The notes: generated by a model from the sequence alone, not told the origin. 49,908 nt of DNA from Acidobacteriota bacterium (GCA_020350445.1 CP070717.1:2461443-2511350); one strand, 5' to 3'; positions 36,138 to 46,947 are shown, numbered from the stretch's first letter. Numbers and translations: made by a program.

Positions 36138-36575
36138 ATGAGTAAGAAATCGAAATTCCGACGCTCACCTGAAATCCCGACAGCCTCGATGGCTGACGTA
36201 GCCTTCCTGCTGATCGTCTTCTTCATGTTGACGGCGGTGTTCACGACAACCCAGGGGCTGCGCTTTCAGTTCCCCAAGGATGATCCCACTCAACTCAACA
36301 TTCAGCCCGAAGAATCGGTTCACATCAAGATTACCGGCGTCGACCAATTCGTCGTCGATCGACTCCCGATGACGCTGGCCGAGATCGGAGGGTATGTCCA
36401 GTCGAAGGTCTCGCAGAACCCCAAAAAGCCGGTGATTATTCAGACGATGCCCGACGTCCCCTACTACGTGATGGTGGACGTCTTCGATCTCCTCAAGCAG
36501 TTGGAAGTGCAGAATGTCTCGATTCCGACTGAGTCAGAGATCGAACGATGGCGGCAACTGGGATACTTCGAATAA
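36138..36575 (+). CDS. exbD: ExbD/TolR family biopolymer transport protein (second copy)
   Basis: Protein of 145 residues with the same layout as the preceding gene: membrane helix SMADVAFLLIVFFMLTAVF with the conserved Asp, then a periplasmic domain (HIKITGVDQFVVDRLPM, then PVIIQTMPDVPYYVMVDVFD). It lies 7 nt after the first copy. Two consecutive exbD genes after one exbB are common in Bacteroidetes and Acidobacteria TonB systems. No tonB gene is found in the window, so the energised partner is elsewhere or is the downstream TPR protein. Confidence 0.9.
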   Translation: MSKKSKFRRSPEIPTASMADVAFLLIVFFMLTAVFTTTQGLRFQFPKDDPTQLNIQPEESVHIKITGVDQFVVDRLPMTLAEIGGYVQSKVSQNPKKPVIIQTMPDVPYYVMVDVFDLLKQLEVQNVSIPTESEIERWRQLGYFE

Positions 36576-36597
36576 CTGCAACAAGGATCGGGACCCG

Positions 36598-37569
36598 ATG
36601 AAAGTCCGGCTTTTCGGCATTTTGACCCTTCTTCTCTCCAGCCTGTCTCTTTCCGCTCTCGGACAAGGCGATTTCCAAAAAGGAATCTCTTACTACAAGC
36701 AGGGACAGTACGCCAAGGCGGTGCAGGAATTCGAACAGATCGTCAAGCAGAGCCCCGATTATGAGGCAGGATACCTGGTTCTAGGTGATTCCTACCTGAA
36801 ACTGCGCCAGTTTGAAAAAGCGGCGCAGTCTTTTCACAAGGCTATTGATCTCGAAGGGGGGAAGTTCGTCTCCTACCGTGGTGCCGCAGTGGCAGAGTAC
36901 AACCTGGGCCGCTATCAGGATGTCATCGCAACACTGCTCAAGGCCGAGGGCCTTGCCGGCACGGCACGTGAGAAGTATCAGTTGTTCCAGCTCAGGGGTT
37001 CCGCCTATTACAGCCTCGGCCGCTTCCGCCCCGCGGTTCGCGACCTCGAGCAGGCGACCTCGGTTCAACGAACTGATAAGACCGCGCTTCTCCAGCTTGG
37101 CATCAGCTATTACCAACTCAAGGAATTCGACCGGGCCAAGACAACGCTACAGCAAGTCCTCGGTCTCGATCCTGACCTGGCTGAGGCTAAGCGCTTCCTA
37201 TCCCGGTTGGACTACCAGGAAGCCCTGGATGCGATTCGGGAACAACGCTACCAGGAAGCGGCTTCTCAGCTGACCCGGGTCGTCCAAGCCAGTCCCACTG
37301 ACGGGGAAGCGTGGTTCAACCTTGGCCTCGCCCAGCTGTTTTCCGAAGATGTCGATGGTGCCCTCAAATCCTTCCTCCAGAGTGCCCAACTACTCCCGGA
37401 AAACTGGGAAACCCATGACCGCCTCGGCTTCATTTTCGAGACGAAGGGACAGTACGCGGCCGCTCTTCAGAGCTACAAGAAGGCTGCGGAACTCAACCCG
37501 GGCGGAACGAGTCCAGAGAGTGTGTCCCGCGTCGAAGAACGCATCCGCCGACAGCGCGAAGGGACTTGA
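36598..37569 (+). CDS. Exported tetratricopeptide-repeat protein of the ExbBD operon
   Basis: Protein of 323 residues from the ATG at 36598, which begins a good signal peptide (hydrophobic to about residue 20, cleavage near ALGQG). The frame stays open to 36514, but that part overlaps exbD and lacks signal character. Repeats such as YYKQGQYAKAVQEFEQIV, SAYYSLGRFRPAVRDLEQA and ISYYQLKEFDRAKTTLQQ give about eight TPR units. It starts 22 nt after the second exbD, with GGGA upstream. ExbBD-TPR linkage resembles the TtpA/TonB-associated TPR systems known in some bacteria; this comparison is inference. Confidence 0.85.
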   Translation: MKVRLFGILTLLLSSLSLSALGQGDFQKGISYYKQGQYAKAVQEFEQIVKQSPDYEAGYLVLGDSYLKLRQFEKAAQSFHKAIDLEGGKFVSYRGAAVAEYNLGRYQDVIATLLKAEGLAGTAREKYQLFQLRGSAYYSLGRFRPAVRDLEQATSVQRTDKTALLQLGISYYQLKEFDRAKTTLQQVLGLDPDLAEAKRFLSRLDYQEALDAIREQRYQEAASQLTRVVQASPTDGEAWFNLGLAQLFSEDVDGALKSFLQSAQLLPENWETHDRLGFIFETKGQYAAALQSYKKAAELNPGGTSPESVSRVEERIRRQREGT

Positions 37570-37719
37570 GCACCCGAGGAACAGAGAAGGAACTCTGGGT
37601 CACGCTCAATGACTCGATCCAGGCGACGCTGAACCCTCTGAAGTGTTCCCAATGAGGCCTCCCTGGAAAGTGTGATTCTGGCTGTTTTCTTAGCCTTCTG
37701 GAGGGGTCAATCCGATAAG

Positions 37720-37748
37720 TTGACACCACTAAAACGTCATGACAAGAT
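37720..37748 (+). promoter_or_regulatory. Promoter candidate of the pta-eno operon
   Basis: A perfect TTGACA (37720-37725) is followed after 17 nt by the weak CAAGAT (37743-37748). Transcription would start near 37755, just before the ATG at 37757 and after the in-frame ATG at 37739. The -10 match is poor. The rest of 37570-37719 holds only a short CAGAG/CTCTG repeat. Confidence 0.27.
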
Positions 37749-37756
37749 GCAGCTTT

Positions 37757-40040
<2,284 letters not shown>

Positions 40041-40077
40041 ATAAAGAGAAGGACGGAGAGAATTAGTACTCCAAGTG

Positions 40078-40109
40078 AAAGCCAGGGGCGTTTGACCCCT
40101 GGCTTTTCT
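40078..40109 (+). terminator. Rho-independent terminator of eno
   Basis: AAAGCCAGGGG (40078-40088) pairs with CCCCTGGCTTT (40096-40106) around the loop CGTTTGA, and the T-run continues to 40107. The 11-bp perfect stem makes this the strongest terminator in the window. It overlaps the 5' end of the following glycosyltransferase gene. Confidence 0.88.
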
Positions 40110-41138
40110 ATCAGTGTCGTAATCCCGACCTGGAATGGTCTGCACCTGCTCCGGGAGAATCTGCCCTCGGTGCTCACCGCAGTCGAGTTCTACCGGGCTA
40201 GATCGGGGGCAGCAGTCGAAATCCTTGTCGTTGACGACGGAAGTACCGACACTACAGTCCAAGACCTGCCAGATGAATTTCCCCAGGTAAAACTGATCAT
40301 TCGGCCCCGGAATGGAGGTTTCGCAAAAGCCTGTAACACGGGGTTCAAAGCGAGTCGTCACTCGCTCGTTGCTCTGCTCAATAACGATGTCGACCTCGAC
40401 CCCGAGTACCTGCTGCATATGGCATCTCATTTCGAAGACGAAGACGTCTTTGCCGTCACGGCAAAGGTCTACGAGTGGGACTCGACAACATTTACGACCG
40501 GCGGTCGTTACGGGAGGTTCCGACGGGGCTTCTGGAGCGTCTACTTTAACTACGACATTCCGTGCGATGCAGCTGCCTGGATCGATGGACGCAAACTGTT
40601 TTCGGCCTATGCAATTGGTGGATTTGCCACCTACCACCGTGAAAAGCTACAGCGGCTGGACGGCTTTAACGAACTGCTCTCCCCCTTTCACTGGGAAGAT
40701 GTGGACCTCTCCTATCGCGGCTGGAAACGGGGCTGGAAGATCCACTACGAACCCCGCAGCACAGCTCGTCACCGAACCAGCGCTACCATTGATGCGCATT
40801 ATCGAAAGAAACATGTAGACGCCGTGTCATTTCGAAATCGACTGCTCTTTCACTGGATCAATCTTCACAGCCCAAGCTTCTTGATCCGACATCTGCTGAT
40901 GCTGTTGGTTCTGACTGCCACTCGAGTTGTGGCCCTGGACTTTTACTTCTATCGCTCCCTGTACGAGGCTATACTGAAACTCCCCGAAGTCCTGAGTTAC
41001 CGAGCCGCTGAGCGAAAAGCGCTTCGAAGATCCGATACTGAGGTAGCTCGGATGCTGACGGGTTTTTATGGAGCCGCCCCGATCGAGGTGTATTTTTCGC
41101 AGAGAGAGGTCCTGGAGAGACATCCAGAAGCACAGTGA
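40092..41138 (+). CDS. Family 2 glycosyltransferase (rhamnosyltransferase-like)
   Basis: Protein of 348 residues. The GT-A fold begins almost at once (FSISVVIPTWNG), then ILVVDDGSTDTT and the nucleotide-sugar motif ALLNNDVDLDPEYL. FHWEDVDLSYRGWKRGWKI is the typical later acidic motif. A hydrophobic segment near residues 260-285 may associate it with the membrane. No ATG or GTG precedes the core: the frame is open from 40041, and the only conventional start is the TTG at 40092 in the loop of the eno terminator (ATT at 40062 is a rare alternative). First of three glycosyltransferase genes, presumably for a surface polysaccharide. Confidence 0.82.
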   Translation: MTPGFSISVVIPTWNGLHLLRENLPSVLTAVEFYRARSGAAVEILVVDDGSTDTTVQDLPDEFPQVKLIIRPRNGGFAKACNTGFKASRHSLVALLNNDVDLDPEYLLHMASHFEDEDVFAVTAKVYEWDSTTFTTGGRYGRFRRGFWSVYFNYDIPCDAAAWIDGRKLFSAYAIGGFATYHREKLQRLDGFNELLSPFHWEDVDLSYRGWKRGWKIHYEPRSTARHRTSATIDAHYRKKHVDAVSFRNRLLFHWINLHSPSFLIRHLLMLLVLTATRVVALDFYFYRSLYEAILKLPEVLSYRAAERKALRRSDTEVARMLTGFYGAAPIEVYFSQREVLERHPEAQ

Positions 41139-41959
41139 AGAAGTTATCGGGAGTCATAATCACTTATAACGAGGAGCGTAAGGTTCAGACGGCACTGGAG
41201 AGCCTGCGGCCGGTCTGCGATGAAATCGTTGTGGTTGATTCGTTTAGTACGGACAGGACACCGGAACTCTGTCGAGCTCTTTGCGATAAGTTTCTCCAGA
41301 CGGAATGGCGAGGTTACGCCGCACAGAAGCAGTTTGCCGCAGATCAATCTTCGGAACAGTGGGTACTGAGCCTCGATGCGGATGAACGGCTGTCCGACTC
41401 TCTAACCCGTGAACTGCTCGACTGGAAGGCGTCGTCCTACGCTGATCACTGTGGCTACCATATCCCTCGGATCACCTGGTTCATGGGGCGGTGGATCAGA
41501 CATACGACCTGGTACCCCGACTGGCAACTACGGTTGTTTCGAAGAGACGTCGGAAAATGGACTGGAGGAAGAGTACACGAGGGTATCGAGGTTCCTGGTT
41601 CCACCGGACGCTTCGAAGGCCACATTCAACATTACACCTACGAGTCGATTTCAGAGTACCTGAGACAGCTCGAGACCTTCTCGAGTCTTGCAGCGGTTGA
41701 CAGCCTGGAAAAGGGTAAGACGACGAGTGTGGCACGGGTTTGCCTGTATCCCGGAATCATCTTCCTGAAGAACTACTTCGTCAAACGCGGTTTCCTCGAC
41801 GGATTTCCCGGATTGGTGGTCTCTGTCTTAGCGGCTGTATCGAGCTTTTTCAAACAGCTGAAGCTCTACGAGCTTTCAGTGACCTCCACACCTGGAAATC
41901 GCTGGACCGGTTCCCCTTCGAAAGGTTCAGCTCCAACTTCAAGTCCACCAAAACCGTGA
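41135..41959 (+). CDS. Family 2 glycosyltransferase, WaaE/KdtX-like LPS core type
   Basis: Protein of 274 residues. Core motifs are SGVIITYNEERKVQTALES, DEIVVVDSFSTDRTPELC, KQFAADQSSEQWVLSLDADE and the later GGRVHEGIEV, an arrangement typical of WaaE-type glucosyltransferases that modify the LPS inner core. A hydrophobic C-terminal region (FLDGFPGLVVSVLAAVSSFF) may anchor it to the membrane. It starts with a GTG that overlaps the upstream TGA by four nt (GTGA), indicating translational coupling. The exact acceptor and donor are unknown. Confidence 0.85.
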   Translation: MKKLSGVIITYNEERKVQTALESLRPVCDEIVVVDSFSTDRTPELCRALCDKFLQTEWRGYAAQKQFAADQSSEQWVLSLDADERLSDSLTRELLDWKASSYADHCGYHIPRITWFMGRWIRHTTWYPDWQLRLFRRDVGKWTGGRVHEGIEVPGSTGRFEGHIQHYTYESISEYLRQLETFSSLAAVDSLEKGKTTSVARVCLYPGIIFLKNYFVKRGFLDGFPGLVVSVLAAVSSFFKQLKLYELSVTSTPGNRWTGSPSKGSAPTSSPPKP

Positions 41960-41972
41960 ACTGGTTTCCCCT

Positions 41973-43064
41973 ATGACACTGCGAATTCTTTACGTTGATA
42001 CAGAAACGGTCTGGAGAGGTGGACAGGAACAACTCTTTGGCCTGATGGAGGGACTGAAGCGCCGCGGTCACGATATCTGGCTGGCGAGCCCAGAGGGATC
42101 TCCACTCAGCGAAAAGGCCTGCAGAGTTGGAGTGTCGACCGTTCCATTCCGACAGCGCTCTGAGGTCAGTCCTCTCGCGATAATCCGCCTACTCCAGATC
42201 GTCAGGAAGCAGAACTTCGATCTCCTGCATCTGAATACTCCAAGGTCGGTGATTGCCGGAGGGCTTGTCGGCAAGTTGAAATATGTCAAGGGTGTGCTGA
42301 ATTCCCGGCGGGTGAACTTTCCGCTCAGGACGCGATTCAGCCGACTGAAATACAACTGGCTGATCGACAGGATTCTCACGGTATCGTCCAGCATTCAGGA
42401 AACTCTGGTGCATGCCGGTGTCCGGCCTGAACTGGTGGAAACGATCTACGAAGGCGTTAGCCTCAGCTGGATCGATGGTCTTGAGAGGCCGGTGATCGAA
42501 CCTCGGGCCTCAGGTCAGGTGGTTGGAATCGTCGCCCACTTAAGCGGCGAGAAGGGCCATAAAGACCTCCTGCACGCTGCCTCCATCCTGTACCCACGGT
42601 TTCCGAATGTCGAATACTGGCTCGTGGGGGACGGACCTCTACGTCCCGAACTGGAACGCCTGGCGAACAACCTGGGGCTGCAGAACTCAGTGAGATTCCT
42701 CGGTTTCAGGAACGACAGTGAAGCCCTCATGAAACACTTCGACATCTTCTGCCTCCCATCCCTTTCTGAAGGACTGAGTTCCGCCATTCTGGCTGCAATG
42801 GCCAGTCATTTGCCGGTCGTTTCAACCGAGGTCGGTGGCATCCCTGAACTTGTGATCGAAGAGAAGACGGGCTATCTCGTAAAGCCTGCGGACTCCCAGG
42901 ACCTGGCACACGCCCTGGGGCGGTTGCTGGGAGACCGGGAACTGCAGATTCAGTTCGGTAAGGCGGGCCGAAATCGAATTGCCCAACATTTCACCGTCGT
43001 GCGTAAGCTCGACGCTACCGAAGCGAGCTACAGTCGATTGCTTCGCGTCAAGTCCCTCAGATAA
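41973..43064 (+). CDS. Family 4 glycosyltransferase (GT-B fold)
   Basis: Protein of 363 residues. N-terminal glycosyltransferase domain (ILYVDTETVWRGGQEQLFGL, the GG loop of GT4) and C-terminal Glycos_transf_1 domain with VGIVAHLSGEKGHKDLLHAA, YWLVGDGPLRPELE and CLPSLSEGLSSAILAAMA. In the E-x7-E motif the first Glu is residue 266 but the second position (residue 274) is Ala, so the motif is incomplete. It starts 13 nt after the WaaE-like gene and belongs to the same cluster. Donor and acceptor sugars are not predictable. Confidence 0.87.
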   Translation: MTLRILYVDTETVWRGGQEQLFGLMEGLKRRGHDIWLASPEGSPLSEKACRVGVSTVPFRQRSEVSPLAIIRLLQIVRKQNFDLLHLNTPRSVIAGGLVGKLKYVKGVLNSRRVNFPLRTRFSRLKYNWLIDRILTVSSSIQETLVHAGVRPELVETIYEGVSLSWIDGLERPVIEPRASGQVVGIVAHLSGEKGHKDLLHAASILYPRFPNVEYWLVGDGPLRPELERLANNLGLQNSVRFLGFRNDSEALMKHFDIFCLPSLSEGLSSAILAAMASHLPVVSTEVGGIPELVIEEKTGYLVKPADSQDLAHALGRLLGDRELQIQFGKAGRNRIAQHFTVVRKLDATEASYSRLLRVKSLR

Positions 43065-43115
43065 GATAAGCCCCTTTGATGCAGGTAGGACGAGAAAGGC
43101 TTGTCGGCCTTCAGA

Positions 43116-43580
43116 ATGGGTAACAGGGTGGAATCAGCACACGTCATCGCAAAGAACCGGAAAGCCTTCCATGAATACGAGATCCTGGAACGCTTTGAGG
43201 CGGGAATGGTGCTCCTGGGGACAGAGGTCAAGTCCCTGCGTGACCATCGCGTGAACCTCAAGGAAGCGTACGCCAAGGTCTCCGGCGGAGAAATCTGGCT
43301 TGAAGGCTGTAACATCAGCCCCTATTCGCACGGCAATATCACCAACCATGAGCCCTTGCGCCCTCGGAAACTCCTGCTTCATAAGCGTGAGATCAGCAAA
43401 CTGATCGGCGAAGTCACACGGGGAGGGCTCACCATTGTCCCGCTACAGATCTACCTGAAGAAAGGAAAGATCAAGATTGAGATTGCCTTGGCCCGAGGCA
43501 AGAAGTTGTATGACAAGCGGGAAACCGCCAAGCGCAAGACCATTGAACGTGAGGTAGCTGCTGAACTCAAGCGGAGATGA
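43116..43580 (+). CDS. smpB: SsrA-binding protein SmpB
   Basis: Protein of 154 residues from the ATG at 43116; an in-frame TTG at 43101 has AGGA about 10 nt upstream and could be used instead. Motifs are IAKNRKAFHEYEILERFEAG, VLLGTEVKSLRDHRVNLKEAY, NISPYSHGN, RPRKLLLHKREI and the basic tail KLYDKRETAKRKTIER that enters the mRNA channel. SmpB delivers tmRNA to stalled ribosomes. No ssrA gene follows; pepA begins 3 nt after the stop. Confidence 0.96.
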   Translation: MGNRVESAHVIAKNRKAFHEYEILERFEAGMVLLGTEVKSLRDHRVNLKEAYAKVSGGEIWLEGCNISPYSHGNITNHEPLRPRKLLLHKREISKLIGEVTRGGLTIVPLQIYLKKGKIKIEIALARGKKLYDKRETAKRKTIEREVAAELKRR

Positions 43581-43583
43581 GAG

Positions 43584-45065
43584 ATGCGAATCGTTGGATT
43601 TAATGAAAGCTGGACAACACTGGAATGCGATGTTCTGATCGTACCCCTGTTCTCTGACGACGATTTGAGCCATCCAACCGTGGTCCAGGTGGATGAACTG
43701 CTGGCGGGTCAACTTCGTGAACTTATCGATTCGAAAGAGTGGAAGGGGAAAGCAGGCGACACGCTCAACCTGGTGAGCCCACGCCGTTCCAGAATTCGGC
43801 GTATCCTCCTTCTTGGACTGGGCAAGCGACAGGATTTCGACCTGGCAGGTCTGCGTAAGTCTCTCCTGACCTCGTTGAGGCGGCTGAATCGGCCGGAAAT
43901 AGGGCGACTCGCTGTCATTCCCCGGTTGGGCTCCCGAAAGGATGAAGCCTGCCGGGCGACAATCGAAGGCGTTGTCCTGGGTACGTTCAACCCGGGATTA
44001 CACAAGAGCTCAAACTCGGATGCGACTCGAATCGAGGAACTCGTTCTCATCGGTAAAGCCGATGAGGCCAAATGTCCGAAGCTGCAACTCGATCAGGCAG
44101 CAGTCCTGGCGAGGGCAACGAACTTTGCTCGCGACCTTGTCTACCAGCCTTCCAATCATCTCGGCCCGGCCCGCTTCTGTGAGATCGCAACAGAAATGGC
44201 GGAAGCGACGGGGCTATCATCCGAGGTTTTGGAATTAGATCAGCTCAGAGAACAGGGGATGAACAGCATTCTTGCAGTAGCGCAGGGAGGTGGCGAGACT
44301 CCACGCCTGCTGATCCTGGAATACCGGGGTTCATCGGAACCCAAGAGTGCACCGATCGCCCTGGTTGGTAAAGGCGTTACCTTCGACAGCGGCGGCCTTT
44401 CCCTGAAGCCGGCCCAGGCGATGGAAGATATGAAGGTCGATAAAGCCGGAGCTTGTGCGGTTCTTGGAGCGATGAAGGCCGTTGCCGAGCTGAAGTTCAA
44501 GACTGATGTCGTCGCCTTGATTCCCCTGGTGGAAAACATGCCCGGCCCACTCGCCCAGAAACCGGGGGATGTTATCTACTCGCTCAGTGGCAAGACGGTT
44601 GAAGTTCTCAACACGGATGCTGAAGGCCGACTGATCCTGGCTGATGCTTTGACTTACGCGATTCGACGCTTTTCGCCCTCCTGCATGATTGATATCGCCA
44701 CGCTCACAGGGGCCTGTGTGGTAGCGCTTGGCCAGGAGCGGGCCGGGTATTTTGCGAACAGTGACGGGCTGGCCCAGGAACTCGAGCGCGCGTCCACAGC
44801 AGCAGGGGAAAAGATCTGGCGCCTTCCCCTTGACCCGGTCTATCGGGATGCGCTCGACAGCAAGATCGCCGATATTAAGAACATCGGCGGACGATGGGGG
44901 GGCGCGATAACTGCGGCGAAATTCCTACAGGAATTCGTGGAGGATGTACCCTGGGGGCATATCGATATGGCCGGAGTGGATCTCTTCACCGGAAGTGATG
45001 GGCTGGGCCCAACAGGTTTCGGCGTTCGTTCTCTGGCTCATTTTGTCCGCGGTAGAGAATCCTGA
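43584..45065 (+). CDS. pepA: Leucyl aminopeptidase (M17 family)
   Basis: Protein of 493 residues. A variable N-terminal macro-like domain precedes the catalytic domain with the metal-binding, catalytic Lys263 and Asp268 in GKGVTFDSGGLSLKP, the MEDMKVDKAGA stretch with a second Asp, and the M17 signature NTDAEGRLILADAL near residue 345. Two metals remove N-terminal residues from peptides. A GGAG ribosome site ends 7 nt before the ATG, inside the last codons of smpB. It converges on pdxA with a single base between the two stops. Confidence 0.95.
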   Translation: MRIVGFNESWTTLECDVLIVPLFSDDDLSHPTVVQVDELLAGQLRELIDSKEWKGKAGDTLNLVSPRRSRIRRILLLGLGKRQDFDLAGLRKSLLTSLRRLNRPEIGRLAVIPRLGSRKDEACRATIEGVVLGTFNPGLHKSSNSDATRIEELVLIGKADEAKCPKLQLDQAAVLARATNFARDLVYQPSNHLGPARFCEIATEMAEATGLSSEVLELDQLREQGMNSILAVAQGGGETPRLLILEYRGSSEPKSAPIALVGKGVTFDSGGLSLKPAQAMEDMKVDKAGACAVLGAMKAVAELKFKTDVVALIPLVENMPGPLAQKPGDVIYSLSGKTVEVLNTDAEGRLILADALTYAIRRFSPSCMIDIATLTGACVVALGQERAGYFANSDGLAQELERASTAAGEKIWRLPLDPVYRDALDSKIADIKNIGGRWGGAITAAKFLQEFVEDVPWGHIDMAGVDLFTGSDGLGPTGFGVRSLAHFVRGRES

Positions 45066-45068
45066 TTC
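45057..45068. repeat. Palindrome across convergent pepA/pdxA stops
   Basis: GAATC-CT-GATTC is perfect over 12 nt and contains both stop codons. Too short for a strong terminator. Confidence 0.35.
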
Positions 45069-46053
45069 ACCGCCCTGCTGAGAGCTTGAGGCCGATTTCA
45101 ATTGCCAACAGCATGCTCGAGTATGAGGCCTGATTGCTCCCCGCAATGTCAAAGGCTGTTCCGTGGTCGGGCGAAGACCGAATGATCGGCATTCCCAGTG
45201 TGACATTGACTGCCGTATCGAAGGCGACCAGCTTCAGTGGGATCAGACCTTGATCATGGTACAGAGCGACGATACCCGAAAAATCACCTGCCAGTACCCT
45301 TCGAAATATGGTATCCGGAGGATATGGGCCACTAAAGCTCCCGCTGCCGAATGCCTGTTGCAGTCTGGACACCAGCGGTTCAAGGATCTGCTCTTCCTCC
45401 CGCCCGAACAGTCCCCCTTCTGAAGCATGGGGATTCAGCCCTGCCACAGCGATGCGCGGATTCTCGTGGCCCAGGGATTCCAGAGCCCGATAGAAAAGGC
45501 TGCACTTCCGTTCCAGACGATCGGCTTTGAGTTGAGCAAACACCTCCCGCAGGGAACAGTGAACCGTCCCAAGGAGTACATTCATCTGCTCTGAGAAAAA
45601 AGCCATCGTCGGCTCCGCTCCTTCGAAGAACGAGCCGACGAACTCGGTTTGCCCCGGATGGGTGAAGCCGTGGAGATGCAGGGACTGCTTGTTAACCGGG
45701 GCCGTCACCAGCGGCGATATTCGCTCGTCCCGACAATGGAGAACCGCCTGCCTCAAAGACTCGTAGGCAATGGCTCCCGCTGCGGACGAAACCGTACCCC
45801 AGGGAGGAGGATAGGGATAGTCTCCCACATCACACACCTCGACGGCAGACCAGTCGAGGTCGAGCCGCAGATGCTCGTCCAGCTGACTCAAAAACTTGCC
45901 AGAGCCAAAAATCGTCGCTTTCAGAGGGTGCTGTTGCTGAACTGCAACTAAGGATTTGAGCAGAATCTCAGGGCCAATCCCGTGGGGATCACCCATCGAG
46001 AAAACCACCTGCCCGGAGGACACGGGCCAAGCAGGGCTAGTTTCCTCTTTCAC
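45067..46053 (-). CDS. pdxA: 4-hydroxythreonine-4-phosphate dehydrogenase family (PdxA)
   Basis: Protein of 328 residues. Family motifs: [60 protein letters not shown] with metal-binding His, [20 protein letters not shown] and [21 protein letters not shown]. PdxA oxidises 4-phosphohydroxy-threonine in DXP-independent-to-pyridoxal assembly of vitamin B6. The first 17 nt overlap the end of the Hfq-like gene, so the two are on one message. A PLP-homeostasis gene is at 49407, but no other B6 gene is in the window. Confidence 0.94.
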   Translation of the reverse strand: MKEETSPAWPVSSGQVVFSMGDPHGIGPEILLKSLVAVQQQHPLKATIFGSGKFLSQLDEHLRLDLDWSAVEVCDVGDYPYPPPWGTVSSAAGAIAYESLRQAVLHCRDERISPLVTAPVNKQSLHLHGFTHPGQTEFVGSFFEGAEPTMAFFSEQMNVLLGTVHCSLREVFAQLKADRLERKCSLFYRALESLGHENPRIAVAGLNPHASEGGLFGREEEQILEPLVSRLQQAFGSGSFSGPYPPDTIFRRVLAGDFSGIVALYHDQGLIPLKLVAFDTAVNVTLGMPIIRSSPDHGTAFDIAGSNQASYSSMLLAIEIGLKLSAGR

Positions 46054-46390
46054 TCGGAAAGAACCCTACCTCAGGCTGATTCAACTCCTTGACTTCATTG
46101 AGCTTATACATGTACTTAATCGACGACTTAAGAATCAGCAGGTTCGGCTTCTCCTCGCGGTTGACCTTGATGCAATTTTTGTCATACCACTCGATGATCC
46201 CTTGAATCTCCTCCCCGTCGACAAGCAAGACGACCATCGGAGTCTTGTTGGCCATCTGCTTCAGATAGTAGTACTCCTCGGCGTTCGTCTGCTCAGGTGG
46301 AACCTTCTTCTTCTGATTCCGCGTGTATTTTGCCTGCTCCTGCTCACGCAGATCCGATAGGGATGGGCGAATTAGTTTACGATTAACCAT
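46037..46390 (-). CDS. Hfq-like Sm-fold RNA chaperone with N-terminal extension
   Basis: Protein of 117 residues. Residues about 38-98 look like Hfq: [38 protein letters not shown] (Sm1) and [13 protein letters not shown] (Sm2). Residues 1-35 are a basic extension ([19 protein letters not shown], then [11 protein letters not shown]) absent from enteric Hfq, and the Sm2 motif is KYMYK rather than the usual YKHAIST. Hfq hexamers pair small RNAs with mRNAs. This longer variant is, to my knowledge, usual in Acidobacteria, but I rely on recall, not a search. The stop lies inside pdxA. Confidence 0.72.
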   Translation of the reverse strand: MVNRKLIRPSLSDLREQEQAKYTRNQKKKVPPEQTNAEEYYYLKQMANKTPMVVLLVDGEEIQGIIEWYDKNCIKVNREEKPNLLILKSSIKYMYKLNEVKELNQPEVGFFPSERGN

Positions 46391-46434
46391 TAGAACTTCT
46401 TTCTGAAATATATGCGAACTAGAGATTCAATTTC

Positions 46435-46454
46435 TGAGGGGAAGCCCCTTCTCA
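46435..46454. repeat. Imperfect inverted repeat between divergent Hfq-like and TPR genes
   Basis: TGAGGGG (46435-46441) and CCCCT plus CTCA (46445-46454) pair around AAG with one bulged T. It lies mid-way in an AT-rich 137-nt divergent region. Possible shared operator or leader hairpin. Confidence 0.35.
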
Positions 46455-46506
46455 AGTAAGGCCTATGTTAGCATTCAATGCTTGGCTTTAACAAGGACAA
46501 AAAGGT

Positions 46507-46512
46507 TAGAAT
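46507..46512 (+). promoter_or_regulatory. Putative -10 box (TAGAAT) of the small TPR gene
   Basis: TAGAAT ends 15 nt before the ATG at 46528, predicting a leader near 9 nt with no Shine-Dalgarno. TTGGCT at 46482-46487 is a weak -35 at 19 nt. Confidence 0.33.
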
Positions 46513-46527
46513 AAAACTTATCTTTAA

Positions 46528-46947
46528 ATGAGAATTCACATCTTTTTAATCCTCTGTTGTTTATTCTTCTTGCCGTCAATAGCCCAGCCCCGGCGGCCTG
46601 GGGGGAAGCCTGTCCTGATCCGGGATGACCAGACGCAGCAGGAAGAAGAAGAGAAGGTCATCATCCAGAATCCGGCCGAAGCGAAGCGGCACATGGGGGT
46701 TGGAGACTTCTACTACAAGCGGCAGAACTATAAGGCTGCCGCCGAGCGCTACCGCACCGCAATCGACTACGCCCTCGACTGGTATGAGGCCTACGACAAG
46801 CTGACCAAAGCGCTTGCCAGACAGGGCGAATATGACGCTGCGATCGAGGTCTGCAGCCTCTTCGAAACGAACAACCCCGATTCCGGTGAGATCGAAAAAG
46901 CCCGGAAGAGAGCTCGCAAGTTAGAAGAGGAACGCGGGCGAAACTAG
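46528..46947 (+). CDS. Small exported TPR protein
   Basis: Protein of 139 residues. A signal peptide (IHIFLILCCLFFLPSIAQP) is followed by a Pro/Arg-rich stretch (RRPGGKPVLIRDD), an acidic linker and two TPR-like units (MGVGDFYYKRQNYKAAAERYRTA and ALARQGEYDAAIEVCS, in residues about 62-120), ending in a Lys/Arg/Glu-rich tail. Cys residues at the end of the signal (ILCC) make a lipoprotein form conceivable but no clean lipobox with Cys at +1 is present. Function unknown; possibly an outer-membrane-assembly or scaffold factor. It converges on ricT with 4 nt between stops. Confidence 0.78.
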   Translation: MRIHIFLILCCLFFLPSIAQPRRPGGKPVLIRDDQTQQEEEEKVIIQNPAEAKRHMGVGDFYYKRQNYKAAAERYRTAIDYALDWYEAYDKLTKALARQGEYDAAIEVCSLFETNNPDSGEIEKARKRARKLEEERGRN

